Program-made: the position numbers and the translations under genes
Assembly (NCBI RefSeq): GCF_022965805.1
Contig: NC_133104.1
Coordinates: forward strand, 23,432,069-23,496,068
From: Primulina eburnea
Lineage: Eukaryota > Streptophyta > Magnoliopsida > Lamiales > Gesneriaceae
Reading direction: 5' to 3'
DNA length: 64,000 nt
The notes under the pieces: model-generated
Database searches by the model: none
Seen by the model: the letters and a program-made list of their open reading frames with translations, nothing else
What the model was told of the DNA's origin: nothing
Shown here: in pieces, positions 12,043 through 24,107 of the stretch
How positions within the stretch are numbered: position 1 is the stretch's first letter
How the letters are laid out: each line of letters starts with the position of its first letter

Positions 12043-13860
12043 AGCATAATGTTTTGTATATTAATCCAAATGACGTGAGGCCACTTCCATTAGAAAGATA
12101 AGATATAAAGCTATAGCTTTCTTATTTTGAGTTTTGTTCAAATTATTGTGGAAGGTAAGCCAAAAGTGCCCCGAAGTGTGTCGTGTGTTTCGTCGTTCCT
12201 CCAGTGACACATGTTGGGAGATTTAGAATAACTTTTTACTCAGACCTCTAAATGACATGAAACCAATCGGAGATGCAAGCGAAGACATAGAGCTACAATC
12301 CAGTTTACCATTTTTCCATATTATGAAGGGAAGAGGCGTTTCGGAAGCGATCTTTGAAGAGGTTGTGCGCAGAGCGCGCGCTCGGGCGGGAAAAGATGTG
12401 CGCCCGGGCGGGCCTTGTTCGAGAAAAATGTATTTTGGGCGAGAGTTCCGCGCTCGGGCGGAAAAAGATGTCCGCCCGAGCGGCCAGCAATGTTTAAAAA
12501 CGTGTTTTGGGTAATTTTAGGCATAAAATCAAAGGAGACTCTCATTTTTCTCATTTCCCTTCTCTTCCTTTCCCTTCTCCATCGTGTAAGGTAAGGGTTC
12601 TTCATTTTCCTATTTTTCCAATCTTTATTTTAAGCAATTAATCTTCAATCCGGAGTTGGAACTTCATCTTTTTAGTGAAAGGAGCGAAGGTAAGTGGTTT
12701 TTCTTCTTGTTCTTGAGTTATTGAAGATGTTGGAGTTAAGGGATGATAGTTGTGATGATGTATTGGATTAAATGGTAATTTAAGGTTATTATTTGGGTTT
12801 ATTGTTGTAGGATCATCGTCATAGTTTAGAAAATCAAATGCTCCAAGTGCTATAAGTGGAATCAATTCTTAAATGCATCACATGATCATATATATATATA
12901 TGTGTTTTGATGATTTTATGACGTTAACTCCTTTAAAATTCCATTCATGATATATATATATGTAAATATGTATATATGGTAGTGCAATTATATGCATTTT
13001 TGAATGAAAGGAGTTAAACTTTAAATGATTCCTCCAAGGTGTTCGATAAAATGCATGAATGAAGTTTTATATGATTGAATGATTGGATTGATAGTGATAG
13101 TAGCGGTGTTGCCCCTGGCAATTCTAAATCCGCAATGTAATTGGCCAATTAACGATGAAAACATGTGCTCTCTTATAAGATGTATTTTATGCAGAGGTAC
13201 ATGTCCCTCCTATAAGATTCGTTTTTACGAAGAAGGTTAGCAATGAATGAACTATCTTATAAGAACTATCAATTCTTCAGTTGATCAATGAAATGAATAT
13301 CATCCCTATGTATTGTTGTATTATAATTCTTGGCGGATGATATTAATGATGATTCGACGTTTATGAAATGAGAAGGATAATGTTTTCAAGAAAATGAAAT
13401 TGAGGCTATACATTTTATGTTTTACAATAAAACGATATATATGTACCTTGTTATTATTGATTCCATTTGCTGAGTTTTATACTCATTCAAGTTATGTTCA
13501 TGTGATGTAGGTACAGGTAAGAAAGACTGATCATCCCTAAGTTGTCGAAGCGAGAGAATGGAATATGCCAAACTTTGGAGATAGTGGTTGGATGCTATTT
13601 TGATGTGTTGAACTTTTGGCTTTTTGAGAAACCTTGAAAATGTTGTTTTGGTATTTGAATTAAAAATATGTGTGGATACTATATGAAATGGTATCTGATG
13701 TATATGAAAATGTTTTGCATATGTTTATGTGTTGCTTGAGACAGGTAGCATGTCCTATTTACGGGGAGATGCTGCCCAAATTTCTTTAAAGTATACATTT
13801 TCTCCAAATTATATTTTAAAGCTTCCGCACTAAGTATGCATTTTAGTCTCGAGTGTTACA
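12043..13860 (+). repeat. 5' LTR of gypsy A, remaining part
   Basis: Continues the LTR interrupted at 2718 and matches 18742-20524. Features: a G/C-rich block of CGCTCGGGCGG-like inverted words at about 12375-12485, an AT microsatellite near 12890-12975 that is longer in the 3' LTR, and the end GTCTCGAGTGTTACA at 13860. It is more diverged from its partner than the LTRs of B and D are from theirs. Confidence 0.92.
12890..12975. repeat. AT microsatellite in gypsy A 5' LTR
   Basis: Short (TA)n runs at about 12891-12902 and 12952-12961. The equivalent in the 3' LTR (19588-19632) is clearly longer, showing post-insertion slippage. Confidence 0.8.
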
Positions 13861-13865
13861 TTTAG

Positions 13866-13878
13866 TGGTATCAGAGCC
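13866..13878 (+). other. Primer binding site of gypsy A
   Basis: TGGTATCAGAGCC, an exact initiator-Met tRNA complement, 5 nt after the LTR end. Confidence 0.9.
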
Positions 13879-14039
13879 AGGTTTTTTTCGGACCAATGAT
13901 TTGGCATATGACTTCCTCTGCTGTCAACAATTCGGTATGTATGTACCTGCATTATTTGATATAATATGGATGTGTAGCCTCAATAAGTATGATATGTTTT
14001 ATCTGGGAATGGTTTTAAATTAATATGTATTATAGGATC

Positions 14040-16011
14040 ATGCCGCCTAAGCGTAAAGCATCAGAAGGGGAGGATAGTTCATCATCTAGAGTGGTTGATG
14101 AATTTAGCAAGTTACTGAAAGAACAGGCCAAGTTACATGGAGAGCAAATCCAGCAGCTCTTACAGATGCAGAATGAAGGCTGAGGGAGAGAAAGAGAGCA
14201 AGTGAGGCCCGAGCCCAGTAGTGAAGGCGCATATGAAAGATTTCGTAAGATGAAGCCACCAGAATTTAAGGGAAGCATTGATCCCTTGGTTGCCTTGGAA
14301 TGGGTCAAAGCTGTGGAGGCTATTTATGATTATCTGCAGTTTGATGATAAAGATCAAGTCAGCTATGCCATTTTTCTACTAACTAAGACCGCGAGGATTT
14401 GGTGGGACGCCACCAAGGTATCAGTTAATGTATCGGCACTCAAGTGGCAGGAGTTTAAAGATTTATTATACCACAAATATTTTCCTCGAGATGTTCGAAG
14501 TCAGAAAGTGAAGGAATTTCTAGAACTGAGGCAAGGAAATATGTCAATGCAAGAATATATTCTCATGTTCGAAGAGGGGTGTCAGTTTGCCCCATATCTC
14601 ACCAGTAATGACATTGAAAAGGGTGAGTATTTTCTTAGAGGTGTCAGGGCTGAAATTAAAAGAGACGTTCGAATGTCTAAAGATGCTTCATATAAAGAGA
14701 TTGTTGAAAAAGCAAGGATGGCCAAGCAAGACGAGAAGGAAATTGAAAGAGAAAGACATTTGAAGCGCCAAGATTTTTCTACTAAGGGCCAAGGTTCTGG
14801 ATGGAAAGGTAAGGGCAAGTTTAGAGGCAAAGAGAGAGAGGAGCATCGACCCAAAGCTCCTATGCTACCGCCTGCGTATGATCGACCTGTATGTCCGAAA
14901 TGTGGCAAAATGCATAGAGGTGAGTGTTTGGTTGGAAGTAATAGATGTTTTCGTTATGGAGGTGTTGGACATGTTATCAAATATTGTCCAGTAAAGGGTG
15001 AGAAAGGGAATGATAGGGTTCAAGGCAGAATCTTCGCAATGACCAAAGAAGGCGCAAATCCTGATTCTTCTGTTATATTAGGTACTATTTTAATTTCAGG
15101 CAAAGCCGCTATTACATTGATTCACACTGGTGCTACGAATTCCTTTATGTCTGAAATTTTCTTGCGCTCCTTGAATGTTGTTCCATCTTGTGAACCACTT
15201 CACTATAGTATTTTGTTGCCATCGGGAGACGAATTATGGCCTTCTAGTATTCTTAATGGTTGTACAGTACAAGTGAATGAAAAAATCTATTTTGCTGATC
15301 TTATTATTATTCCCATGGTGGCGTTTGATGTTATTTTGGGAATGGACTGGCTATCGTCATATCGTGCTGTTATAGACTGTGTGGCTAAGATAGTGCGATT
15401 TCCTACAAAAGATGATGGTAATGGGATTTTCCAAAGTTCAGGTATTTCGCTTGGTACTCCTTATATTTCTTGTTTGAAAGCTCAGGAAATGTTATCAAAG
15501 GGGTGTCATTGGTTTTTAGCTACTGTAATAGATGTGAATACTGAGATGACAATGAAGTTGGGTGAGATTGAGGTAGTTCGAGATTTTCCTGACGTATTTG
15601 CAGATGATGTGCCTGGATTGCCACCTGATCGTGAAGTTGAGTTTGTGATTGACGTGGTTCCAGGTACTGCTCCGATTTCGAAAGCTCCATACCGAATGGC
15701 CCCGACTGAAATGAAGGAGCTGAAGAATTGGTTGCAGGATCTATTAGACAAAGGCTTTATTCTTCCGAGTTCTTCTCCGTGGGGAGCTCCGGTTTTATTT
15801 GTCAAAAAGAAAGATGGATCTTTGCGGTTGTGCATTGATTACAGAGAGATCAATAAAGTCACGATCAAGAATAAATATCCATTACCGAGGATTGACGATC
15901 TCTTTGATCATCTGCAGGGAGCGACAGTGTTTTCAAAGATCGATCTGTGTTCTGGTTATTATCAACTGAAAGTTAGGGAAGCTGACGTCCCTAAAACTGC
16001 ATTCAGAAGTC
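14040..16011 (+). pseudogene. gag-pol: gag-protease-RT (first part) of gypsy A
   Basis: The start is ATG 14040 (MPPKRKASEGED...), with an in-frame TGA at about 14181; the frame then stays open to about 16010. Domains: retrotransposon Gag capsid (WDATKVSVN... region, about 14400-14700), a CCHC-like pair ([12 protein letters not shown] and [14 protein letters not shown], the second with Y for the second Cys), a protease motif IHTGATNSF near 15120 with HTG in place of the usual DTG, then the RT N-terminus ([22 protein letters not shown]) to the YYQLKV region. A frameshift or small deletion near 16005 removes the conserved RYGHYEF segment. The mutated protease Asp and the RT lesion make the product inactive. 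Confidence 0.85.
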
Positions 16012-17175
16012 ATGTCATTCGGGTTGACGAACGCTCCGTCTGTCTTCATGGATCTAATGAACCGGGTCTTCAAGCCATATCTGGATAGCTTTGTTATCGT
16101 TTTCATTGACGATATCCTGATTTATTCAAAGACTCGGGAACTTCGTGCCGAGCATCTCAGAACTGTATTGCAGTTATTAAGGGAAAAGCAGTTATACGCA
16201 AAGTTGAAAAAGTGTGAATTCTGGTTAGAGCAAGTATCATTTCTGGGCCATATTGTTTCGAAAGACGGCATTGCAGTGGATCCCATGAAGATTGAAGCAA
16301 TTAAACAATGGCCTATTCCTACGACCGTCTCCGAGGTGCGTAGTTTTCTTGGTTTGGCAGGCTATTATCGACGTTTTATTGCCAATTTCTCCAAAATAGC
16401 TCTGTCATTAACCAATTTGACAAGGAAAGCGGTGAAGTTTGAGTGGACAAGCGAGTGCCAACACGATTTTCAAGTGTTAAAAGACAAGTTGACATCAGCC
16501 CCTATCCTAGCACTTCCGTGCGGCACTGAAGATTTTATTGTATACACTGATGTGTCAAAGATGGGACTTGGAGCTGTACTGATGCAGCCTGGGAAAGTAA
16601 TCGCTTATGCTTCTCGTCAGCTGAAAGACTACGAGAAGAATTATCCCACCCACGATCTTGAATTAGCGGCTGTGGTATTCGCACTGAAAATATGGAGACA
16701 CTATCTGTATGGCGACAAATGTGAAGTTTTCACATACCACAAGAGCTTGAAATATCTATTCTCACATAAAGAACTCAATATGCGGCAGAGAAGGTGGTTA
16801 GAACTTGTTAAAGATTATGATGTGACCATTAGCTACCACCCAGGTAAAGCAAACGTCGTTGCAGATGCTTTGAGCCACAAGTCAGTTTCTTCTTTGAGCT
16901 CGTTGATTCAGAATCCGTTGTTATTGGATCTTCAGAGGAGCGAGATTGCTATAGTAGAGCAAGGGACCATCGCTAGACTTTCAGCTTTGGTTATTCGACC
17001 TACGTTGACAGATAGGATACGACGGGGCCAGCATAGTGACAATCAGTTGATGGAATTGCGAGCCAAAGCTGACAAGAAAGGAAATACAGAGTTTGCGATG
17101 AACACTGATGATTTGTTAACATGGAGAGGTCGGATATGTGTTCCCAGTGGTAATGACATTCGTCGGGATGTTTGA
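16012..17175 (+). pseudogene. pol: RT (second part) and RNase H of gypsy A
   Basis: 387-codon open stretch in another frame. It begins at the [18 protein letters not shown] segment of RT, carries an intact FIDDILIYS catalytic motif near 16103, the [12 protein letters not shown] motif, and an RNase H domain starting [14 protein letters not shown], with a Val after the catalytic Asp. Later the DHKSLKYL motif reads YHKSLKYL, so a conserved Asp is lost. It ends in the linker before integrase (stop about 17173). Continuous with the previous entry apart from the frame break. Confidence 0.85.
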
Positions 17176-18432
17176 CAGAGGCTCATACAGCGCCATACTC
17201 GATACATCCAGGTAGTACCAAGATGTATCAGGATCTCCGACGTCTATACTGGTGGCCAGGTATGAAAAGTGATATTGCAAAGTTTATATCCGAATGTCTA
17301 ACATGTCAGCAAGTAAAGATTGAGCACCAAAGACCTGCTGGAACTTTGCAATCTCTCCCAATACCTCAGTGGAAGTGGGAGCACATCACCATGGACTTTG
17401 TAACGGGACTTCCAAGAACACCAAAAGGTTACAACTCCATCTGGGTGATTGTTGACAGGTTAACCAAGTCGGCTCATTTTCTTCCGGTCAAGATGACGTT
17501 TACAATGAACCAATAGGCTGAAGTCTATGTAGCTGAGATTGTGAGACTTCATGGTATCCCTGTGTCAATTTTATCTGATCACGACCCAAAGTTTACTTCT
17601 GAATTCTGGAAGAGCTTGCATAGAGCCTTGGGAACTAGATTGGATTTTAGCACAACATATCATCCTCAGAGTGACGGCCAGTCAGAGAGAGTGATTCAGA
17701 TTCTGGAAGATATGCCACGAGCATGCACGATTGATTTTCCTGGTAGCTGGGATTCTAAATTCCTACTTGTTGAATTTACGTATAACAATAGTTATCAGGC
17801 GACAATTGGCATGCACCATACGAGGCATTGTATGGTAGAAATGTAGGTCACCATTGAACTGGGATGAAGTCGGTGAAAGAAAGATGTTAGGACCAGAATT
17901 GGTCCAAGAGACATCTGATGTGATTGCTTTAATTCGAGACAGAATGAAGACATACCAATCCAGACAGAAAAGTTATGCCGATATCCGAAGAAGGCCTTTG
18001 GAGTTTGAAGTTGGAGATCACGTATTTGTCAAAATTGCTCCTCTCAAAGGCATTATGAGATTTGGCAGGAAAGGAAAGCTGAGACCAATATTTATCGGTC
18101 CATTTGAAATATTGCACAGGATTGGAGAAAGAGCATATTGTCTAGCCTTACCGCCAGACTTGGATAGAGTCCACAACGTATTTCACGTCTCAATGCTCAA
18201 GAAGTACATCTCGAACCCTTCTCATGTTCTTAGACATGAACCATTGGATCTGATGCCGAACTTGACTTATCAAGAAGTACCAATTCAGATTTTAGATCGC
18301 AAGGTTAAAGTACTGAGGAATAAGGAGATCGGCATTATCAAGATTCTTTGGCGTAATCAGTTGGTTGAAGAAGCAACGTGGGAGCCAGAGGAGGAAATGA
18401 AACAGCGATATCCTGAGTTATTCGCACAGTAA
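17172..18432 (+). pseudogene. pol: Integrase and C-terminal domain of gypsy A
   Basis: The zinc-binding end H...H...C-X2-C (ECLTCQQVK) at about 17180-17320 and the core [10 protein letters not shown] (about 17388) are kept. A TAG near 17513 interrupts NQ*AEVYVAEI, followed by SILSDHDPKF and QSDGQSERVI with the catalytic Asp and Glu present. A frameshift near 17846 precedes the C-terminal part 17854-18432, which ends with a chromodomain-like tail (LRNKEIGIIKILWRN...EEATWEPEEEM). Chromodomain-type tails direct integration to heterochromatin in known chromoviruses. Confidence 0.83.
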
Positions 18433-18460
18433 TTGCAATTTCGGGGACGAAATATCTTAA

Positions 18461-18472
18461 GGAGGGGAGAAT
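18461..18472 (+). other. Polypurine tract of gypsy A
   Basis: GGAGGGGAGAAT directly upstream of the 3' LTR (TGTAACATCC at 18473); preceded by the common gypsy tail TTTCGGGGACGAAAT. Confidence 0.85.
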
Positions 18473-19592
18473 TGTAACATCCAGACATTTGTATGCATAT
18501 GATGTAAGGTAATGATTATGATTAAGTATGTTCATTATTACTTTTATGGTTTGTTATGATGATCGTTTGGGATGTGTAGTGTAATGGTGATGGTTTATGG
18601 CTTCAAGATATGATATGAATGGTATTGAATGATATAGAATGAAACAAAGAATGGATGGGTAGAATAGAAAGTTGATCCTTAGCCAAATAGGTAATGGAAG
18701 TGCTGAAACGGTAGGAAACTGTGGCAGTAGTTGTGGTTTTTAGCATAATGTTTTGTATATTGATCCAAATGACGTGAGGCCACTTCCATTAGAAATATAA
18801 GATATAAAGCTATAACTTTCTATTTTGAGGTTTGTTCAAATCATTGTGGAAGGTAAGCCAAAAGTGCCCCGAAGTGTGTCGTGTGTTTCGTCGTTCCTCC
18901 AGTGACACATATTGGGAGATTTAGCATAACTTTTTACTCAGACCTCCAAATGACATGAAACCAATTAGAAGGGAAGAGACGTTTCGGAAGCAATCTTTGA
19001 AGGGGTTGTGCGCAGAGCGCGCGCCCGGGCGGGAAAATATGTAGGCCCGGGCGTGCCTTGTTCGAGAAAAATGTATTTTGGCCGAGAGTTCCGCGCCCGG
19101 GCGGAAAAAGATGTCCGCCCGGGCGGCCAGCAATGTTTAAAAACGTGTTTTGGGTAATTTTAGGCATAAAATCGAAGGAGACTCTCATTTTTCTCATTTC
19201 CCTTCTCTTCCTTTCTCTTCTCCATCGTGTAAGGTAAGGGTTCTTCATTTTCCTATTTTTCCAATCATTATTTTAAGCAATTAATCTTCAATCCGGAGTT
19301 GGAACTTCATCTTTTTAGTGAAAGGAGCTAAGGTAAGTGGTTTTTCTTCTTGTTCTTGAGTTATTGAAGATGTTGGAGTTAGGGGATGATAGTTGTGATG
19401 ATGTATTAGATTAAATGGTAATTTAAGGTTATTATTTGGGTTTATTGTTGTAGGATCATCGTCAAGGTTTAGAAAATCAAGTGCTCCAAGTGCTGTAAGT
19501 GGAATCAATTCTTAAATGCATCACATGATCCTATATGTATGTGTTTTGATGATTTTATGACGTTAACTCCTTTAAAATTCCATTCATGATAT

Positions 19593-19624
<32 letters not shown>

Positions 19625-20524
19625 GTAAATATGTATATATGGTAGTGCAATTATATGCATTTTTGAATGAAAGGAGTTAAACTTTAAATGATGCCTCTAA
19701 GGTGTTCGATAAAATGCATGAATGAAGTTTTATATGATTGAATGATTGGATTGATAGTGATAGTAGCGGTGTTGCCCGTGGCAATTCTAAATCCGCAATG
19801 TAATTGGCCAATTAACGATGAAAACATGTGCTCTCTTATAAGATGCATTTTATGCAGAGGTACATGTCCCTCCTATAAGATTCGTTTTTACGAAAAAGGT
19901 TAGCAATGAATGAACTATCTTATAAGAACTATCAATTCTTCAGTTGATCAATGAAATGAATATCATCCATATGTATTGTTGCATTATAATTCTTGACAGA
20001 TGATATTAATGATGATTCGACGTTTATGAAATGAGAAGGATAATGTTTTCAAGAAAATGAAATTGAGGCTATACATTTTATGTTTTACAATAAAATGATA
20101 TATATGTACCTTGTTATTATTGATTCCATTTGCTGAGTTTTATACTCATTCAAGTTATGTTCATGTGATGCAGGTACAGGTAAGAAAGACTGATCATCCC
20201 TGAGTTGTCGAAGTGAGAGAAGGGAATATGCCAAACTTTGGAGATAGTGGTTGGATGCTATTTTGATGCGTTGAACTTTTGGTTATTTTGAGAAACCTTG
20301 AAAATGTTGTTTTGGTATTTGAATTAAAAATATGTGTGGATACTATATGAAATGGTATCTCATGTATATGAAAATATTTTGCATATGTTTATGTGTTACT
20401 TGAGACAGGTAGCATGTCCTATTTACGGGGAGATGCTGCCCAAATTTCTTTAAAGTATACATTTTCTCCAAATTATATTTTAAAGCTTCCGCACTAAGTA
20501 TGCATTTTAGTCTCGAGTGTTACA
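18473..20524 (+). repeat. 3' LTR of gypsy A
   Basis: 2052 bp, TGTAACATCC to GAGTGTTACA. It holds CGCCCGGGCGG-type inverted words at about 19014-19130 and a (TA)n microsatellite at about 19588-19632, expanded compared with the 5' LTR. Several CG/TG differences from the 5' LTR lie in the GC-rich block, as expected from methylation decay. Confidence 0.93.
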
Positions 20525-20770
20525 TTTAGACTAGCTCAATTGGTACCAGGATTGTGCTAAGTACCTATATATCCATGTGGTCTTAGGTTCGATCCTGGGA
20601 AGGCACAGACTCCAGTTCATGGGTTGGAGGAGTTCTATGAGTAACCCGTACGACGTCTATGGAAAGTCCGTGAGGGAAAAGTCCCCATAGAGGGAGCCCA
20701 AGATCGGGATAGCCTTGGGTCGATCGGGGCAGTGGGCCGTATGGGCGGTCCACTGGGCCTGTAATGGGTC
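20525..20770 (+). mobile_element. tRNA-derived SINE-like insert at the LTR end
   Basis: 246 bp between the gypsy A 3' LTR and its target duplication. It has a full match to the pol III A box (TAGCTCAATTGG, 20532-20543, consensus TRGYNNARNNGG) and B box (GGTTCGATCCT, 20586-20596, consensus RGTTCRANNCY), 54 bp apart. GTTACA flanks it on both sides (20519-20524, 20771-20776), which I read as a short target duplication copied from the LTR end. There is no poly(A) tail, which is unusual for a SINE. Alternative: a tRNA-like fragment carried in by another process. Confidence 0.65.
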
Positions 20771-20776
20771 GTTACA

Positions 20777-21082
20777 GAGATAGCACTAAAGGTAATGAGA
20801 GGTCTTCCCAAGGAATGAGATGTCAAGACCATGGCAATGAGGGAGTCCAAGGATCTAAATCAAATTGAACTTCATGATTTGTTTGTTGATATAAAGGCTT
20901 ATGAATTTGAGCTACAAACCAGAGAAGGAGAACCATCTACCCCTGCAGTTACAACTGTTCTAGCAGCCGTCAGAACAGAACCAATCAGTTCAGTCGAGAA
21001 ATCTGCTGAACAGTTGAGCAATGATGCAATGTCTTTGTTCATCAAAAAATTTGGAAAGTTCGTGAGAAAGAATCAAGGAAAC
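20777..21082 (+). pseudogene. gag: gag of copia C, middle part
   Basis: Resumes gag after the GAGAT duplication: ALKVMRGLPKE*-like reading from 20781 with a TGA at 20817-20819, then the open stretch from 20831 (AMRESKDLNQIELHDLFVDI...), the typical UBN2/SIRE Gag segment. Open until KNQGN, where the TRIM inserts at 21083. Part of the same Gag as 1940-2449. Confidence 0.8.
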
Positions 21083-21670
21083 TGTCACGCCTCGAGCCCG
21101 GGCCCGTGCCTGCGTGACTGCACAATGGGCCCCTATAGCAACTACTTTGTATTCATCCTCGCTTTACGAAAATGATTAACCCAAGTTACTATAGAAGTCC
21201 ATTGTAGCCCTTTATAAACTCATTTTAAATCTTTAATTTTTCAGATGTGGGACAAGGGTATCACAATCACCCCTCCTTCAGAACGCGACATCCTCGTCGC
21301 GGCCTGACTACTCGATCCACCAGCACCGAGAATCTAGAGGTGGCTCCTACAGGTTCAAGAGGTGGCTCCCGTCATGTAGCACTTTGCCCCACAGGTTCAA
21401 GAGGTGGCTGCCATGCACGTAGCACTTTGCCCCGCATAGCACTTATTTCTCGGTGTTCCATGCCGGTGACCGGCTCTGATACCATTCTGTCACGCCCCGA
21501 GCCCGAGCCCGCGCCTGCGTGACTGTAGAATGGGCCCCTATAGCAACTACTTTGTATTCGTCCTCGCTTTACGAAAATGATTAACCCAAGTTGCTATAGA
21601 AGTCCATTGTAGCCCTTTATAAACTCATTTTAAATCTTTAATTTTTCAGATGTGGGACAAGGGTATCACA
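21083..21670 (-). mobile_element. TRIM element (minus strand)
   Basis: 588-bp terminal-repeat retrotransposon in miniature. Two 183-bp LTRs (21083-21265, 21488-21670) run on the minus strand from TGTGATACCC to GGCGTGACA and differ at roughly eight positions. The primer site TGGTATCAGAGCC reads on the minus strand at 21484-21472, three nt inside the 5' LTR, which fixes the orientation. Flanks are GAAAC (21078-21082) and TAAAC (21671-21675), a 5-bp duplication with one change. The 222-bp interior codes for nothing recognisable and has a direct repeat of CAGGTTCAAGAGGTGGCT. Must be moved in trans. Confidence 0.9.
21472..21484 (-). other. Primer binding site of the TRIM
   Basis: Complement reads TGGTATCAGAGCC, an exact initiator-Met tRNA match beginning three nt after the minus-strand 5' LTR. 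Confidence 0.85.
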
Positions 21671-22859
21671 TAAACTTTCAGAAGCCATACCCAAGGAACA
21701 GCTCAAAAGATGAATCAAATGCTTGTTACAACTGTGGCAAATCAGGTCACTTTATTGCTGATTGTCCTAAATCCAAGAAGAACAGTCATGGATCAACTAA
21801 TAGAATAAAAAAATCATATGAACACAAAAGAATGCCCAAGGAAGATAAGAAGTCCTTCAGAAAGAAACACGAGGTATTCTTAGCTGAAGAAAATAAATCT
21901 AAATGGGCAGAAACTGACAGTGAGGAGTCAGAACCAGAAAGCTCATGCAGCTCTAGTGATGATGAGGAAGTCAAGTGTTTGATGGCTAATGATGCAGAAG
22001 AAGAATCATCTAGCCAACATGTATTTGATTTCAACTCAACTGATTTCACACGAGAAGAACTCATTCTAACACTACATGATATGGTAAATGAGTATCAAAA
22101 ACTTGCATCATCATTTGAAAAAATCAAAGCAAATCAAACTGATCCCACAGACAATAAAAAAAACTGATGAATCAGTTGATGGGTTGAGTCTAAAAAGAGA
22201 GATTGCTGAGTTAAAAGCAGAAAGAAATAAAAATCAGTAATTAATCCAGAAGTTGATTCTTGAAAACTCAAAATAGACTGAGCTCATTCAGTCTTGGAAC
22301 AAGTCATCAACTGCACTGAGTGAGATGTAGAATTCACAAAAATCAGTTTCTGATAAAACTGGTTTAGGGTTCAATACTCAAGGAGAAATATATCCAAATG
22401 ATACTCAACCAAAGCCAAAAATAGACAAAGGAAAATACATTAACTTTGTCAAAGCAACAGTGGTACAAGAACAAATTGTGCCCAGTAAACTGATTGAGCA
22501 ACCTAATAAGAATATGAGTAAGGCTATAAGATATGGGATTGGTTATAGCCAAAAAATTTCAACTAATTCACAAAGTCAGTCATCAAAGAGGTTTCACAAG
22601 AACTATTCGAATAGCTATTTCAATTACTATAACTGCAAGCCAGTTCAGAAGAGATATAGACTGAACAATCAGTTGAATAAAGCTAAAACACATATTGTGT
22701 CATCTGTACACTACACACCAAGCACACAAAAGCCGAGAAAAACCATTTGGAATACAGCTACTGGAAAGTCTATTAGACTAATCCGAGTGTGGGTTCCTAA
22801 GGGACTAATCAGCTCAGGACCCAAATAGATATGGGTACCAAGTTATATTGTGTATGTGA
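21671..22859 (+). pseudogene. gag: gag C-terminus of copia C with zinc knuckle
   Basis: After the TRIM the frame continues NFQKPYPRN... into a CCHC knuckle (CYNCGKSGHFIADC, about 21721-21762), basic segments, then an acidic Ser/Glu-rich stretch and a helical tail to TGA at 22165. Decayed coding sequence with stops follows (22168-22459), then an open block 22460-22828 rich in N, Y, K and Q before the protease. In SIRE elements gag and pol are fused or separated by a stop; here decay hides which applied. Confidence 0.75.
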
Positions 22860-24107
22860 TTGCAGGTAACAGGTACAAACAAGAACTCAATATGGTATTT
22901 GGACAGTGGATGTTCGCGACATATGACAGGAGATGCAAGTGTGTTATCTCAACTGATCAAATATAGTGGTCCAAACATCAGTTTCGGGGACAATTCCAAA
23001 GGTAGAACTGTGGGTAAGGGTAAGCTTATCCATAGTAACTTTACTTTTAAAGATGTTCTATTAGTAGAAAACCTTAAGTATAACTTGATTACCATCAGTC
23101 AGTTATGCGACAGTGGATTTTTAGTACAATTTGACAAATTCGTGTTCAGTCAAAACTTCAACTGATGAAATCATACTAACTGGAAAACGTTGTGGAAACA
23201 CATATAAAGTCAGTTGGAATGATCAAACGTATGCACCAGTTTGTTTTATTGCTTCCAAATCATCTAAAAACTGGTTGTGGCATAAGAGACTAAATCATTT
23301 AAACTTCAAATCCATTGCCTATCTGAGTAAACATGAACTTGTAACTGGTTTGCCCAAAATAGACTTTTCAAAAGAAAAACTATGCTCAGCATGTCAGTTT
23401 GGAAAACAAGTAAAATCTTCTTTTAAAACAAGGGTTGTAAATCTTCTTCCCGATGCTTAGAGTTGTTGCATATGAATTTATTTGGTCCAATACCAGTCAT
23501 GAACTTAGGAGGAATGAAATACACCTTGGTGATTTTTGATGGTTTTTCAAGATTTACTTGGGTTATCTTTCTCAAATCAAAAGACCAAACTGCTGCACAA
23601 CTGATCAAGCTCTTCAAAAGACTTTTAAATGAAAAATCAGTTAGAATTGATCGAATCAGATCTGATCGAGGAACTGAATTTATCAATCAAACTCTTTCAA
23701 ATTTTTTAGAAAATGCTGGAATTAAGCATGAGCTCTCAGCAGCTAGAACTCCTCAGCAAAATGGTGTAGCTGAGAGAAGAAATCGGACTCTTAAAGAAGC
23801 CGCTATAACGATGCTTGCTGATTCTGGTATTTCTCAAAGATTTTGGGCAGAGGCAGTAAACACTGCGTTTTACACTCAGAACAGATCATTGATTAATAAA
23901 AATCATATGAAAACACCATATGAGATCTGGCATGGAAGAAAAAGTATAATTACTTATTTCAAAATATTCGGCTGCAGATGTTTTATTCTTGATAATGATA
24001 AAAATTACTTAAAAACGTTTGATGCTAAATCTACAGAAGGAATATTTCTTGGATATTCATCAGTTAGTATAGCTTATATTTTTGGGGTTTTAACAAGTAA
24101 ACCCTAA
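22860..24107 (+). pseudogene. pol: Protease and integrase of copia C
   Basis: Protease: WYLDSGCSRHMTG at about 22890-22930, the usual copia aspartic protease motif. GAG-pre-integrase zinc domain: WHKRLNHLNFKSI ... CSACQFGKQ at about 23278-23415 in the 23131-23460 frame, with a frameshift against the protease. Integrase core at 23463-24107: the first catalytic residue is Asn (AAT 23475-23477 in LHMNLFGP, where Asp is expected); the second Asp (RSDRGTEF, 23664) and the Glu (NGVAERRN, 23772) are kept. Three frame breaks plus the Asp-to-Asn change make it inactive. The product would insert the cDNA in the nucleus. Confidence 0.88.

Larger units (their letters stand above)
2450..20776 (+). mobile_element. 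Gypsy element A (Tekay/Del-like, chromovirus-type)
   Basis: Ty3/gypsy retrotransposon inserted in gag of copia C. LTRs begin TGTAACAYCCAGAC and end GAGTGTTACA; the duplication GAGAT is at 2445-2449 and 20777-20781. Between the 3' LTR end (20524) and the duplication lies a SINE-like insert whose own 6-bp duplication GTTACA copies the LTR end, so the original boundary reads GTTACA-GAGAT. Domain order gag-PR-RT-RNaseH-INT is gypsy. The 5' LTR is split by copia B. Several frameshifts and stops make it non-autonomous now. Confidence 0.93.

Noticed and set aside
20525..20610. Functional tRNA gene
   Set aside because: A and B boxes match, but I cannot fold a proper acceptor stem and anticodon arm, and the unit continues 170 bp beyond; a tRNA-derived repeat fits better.
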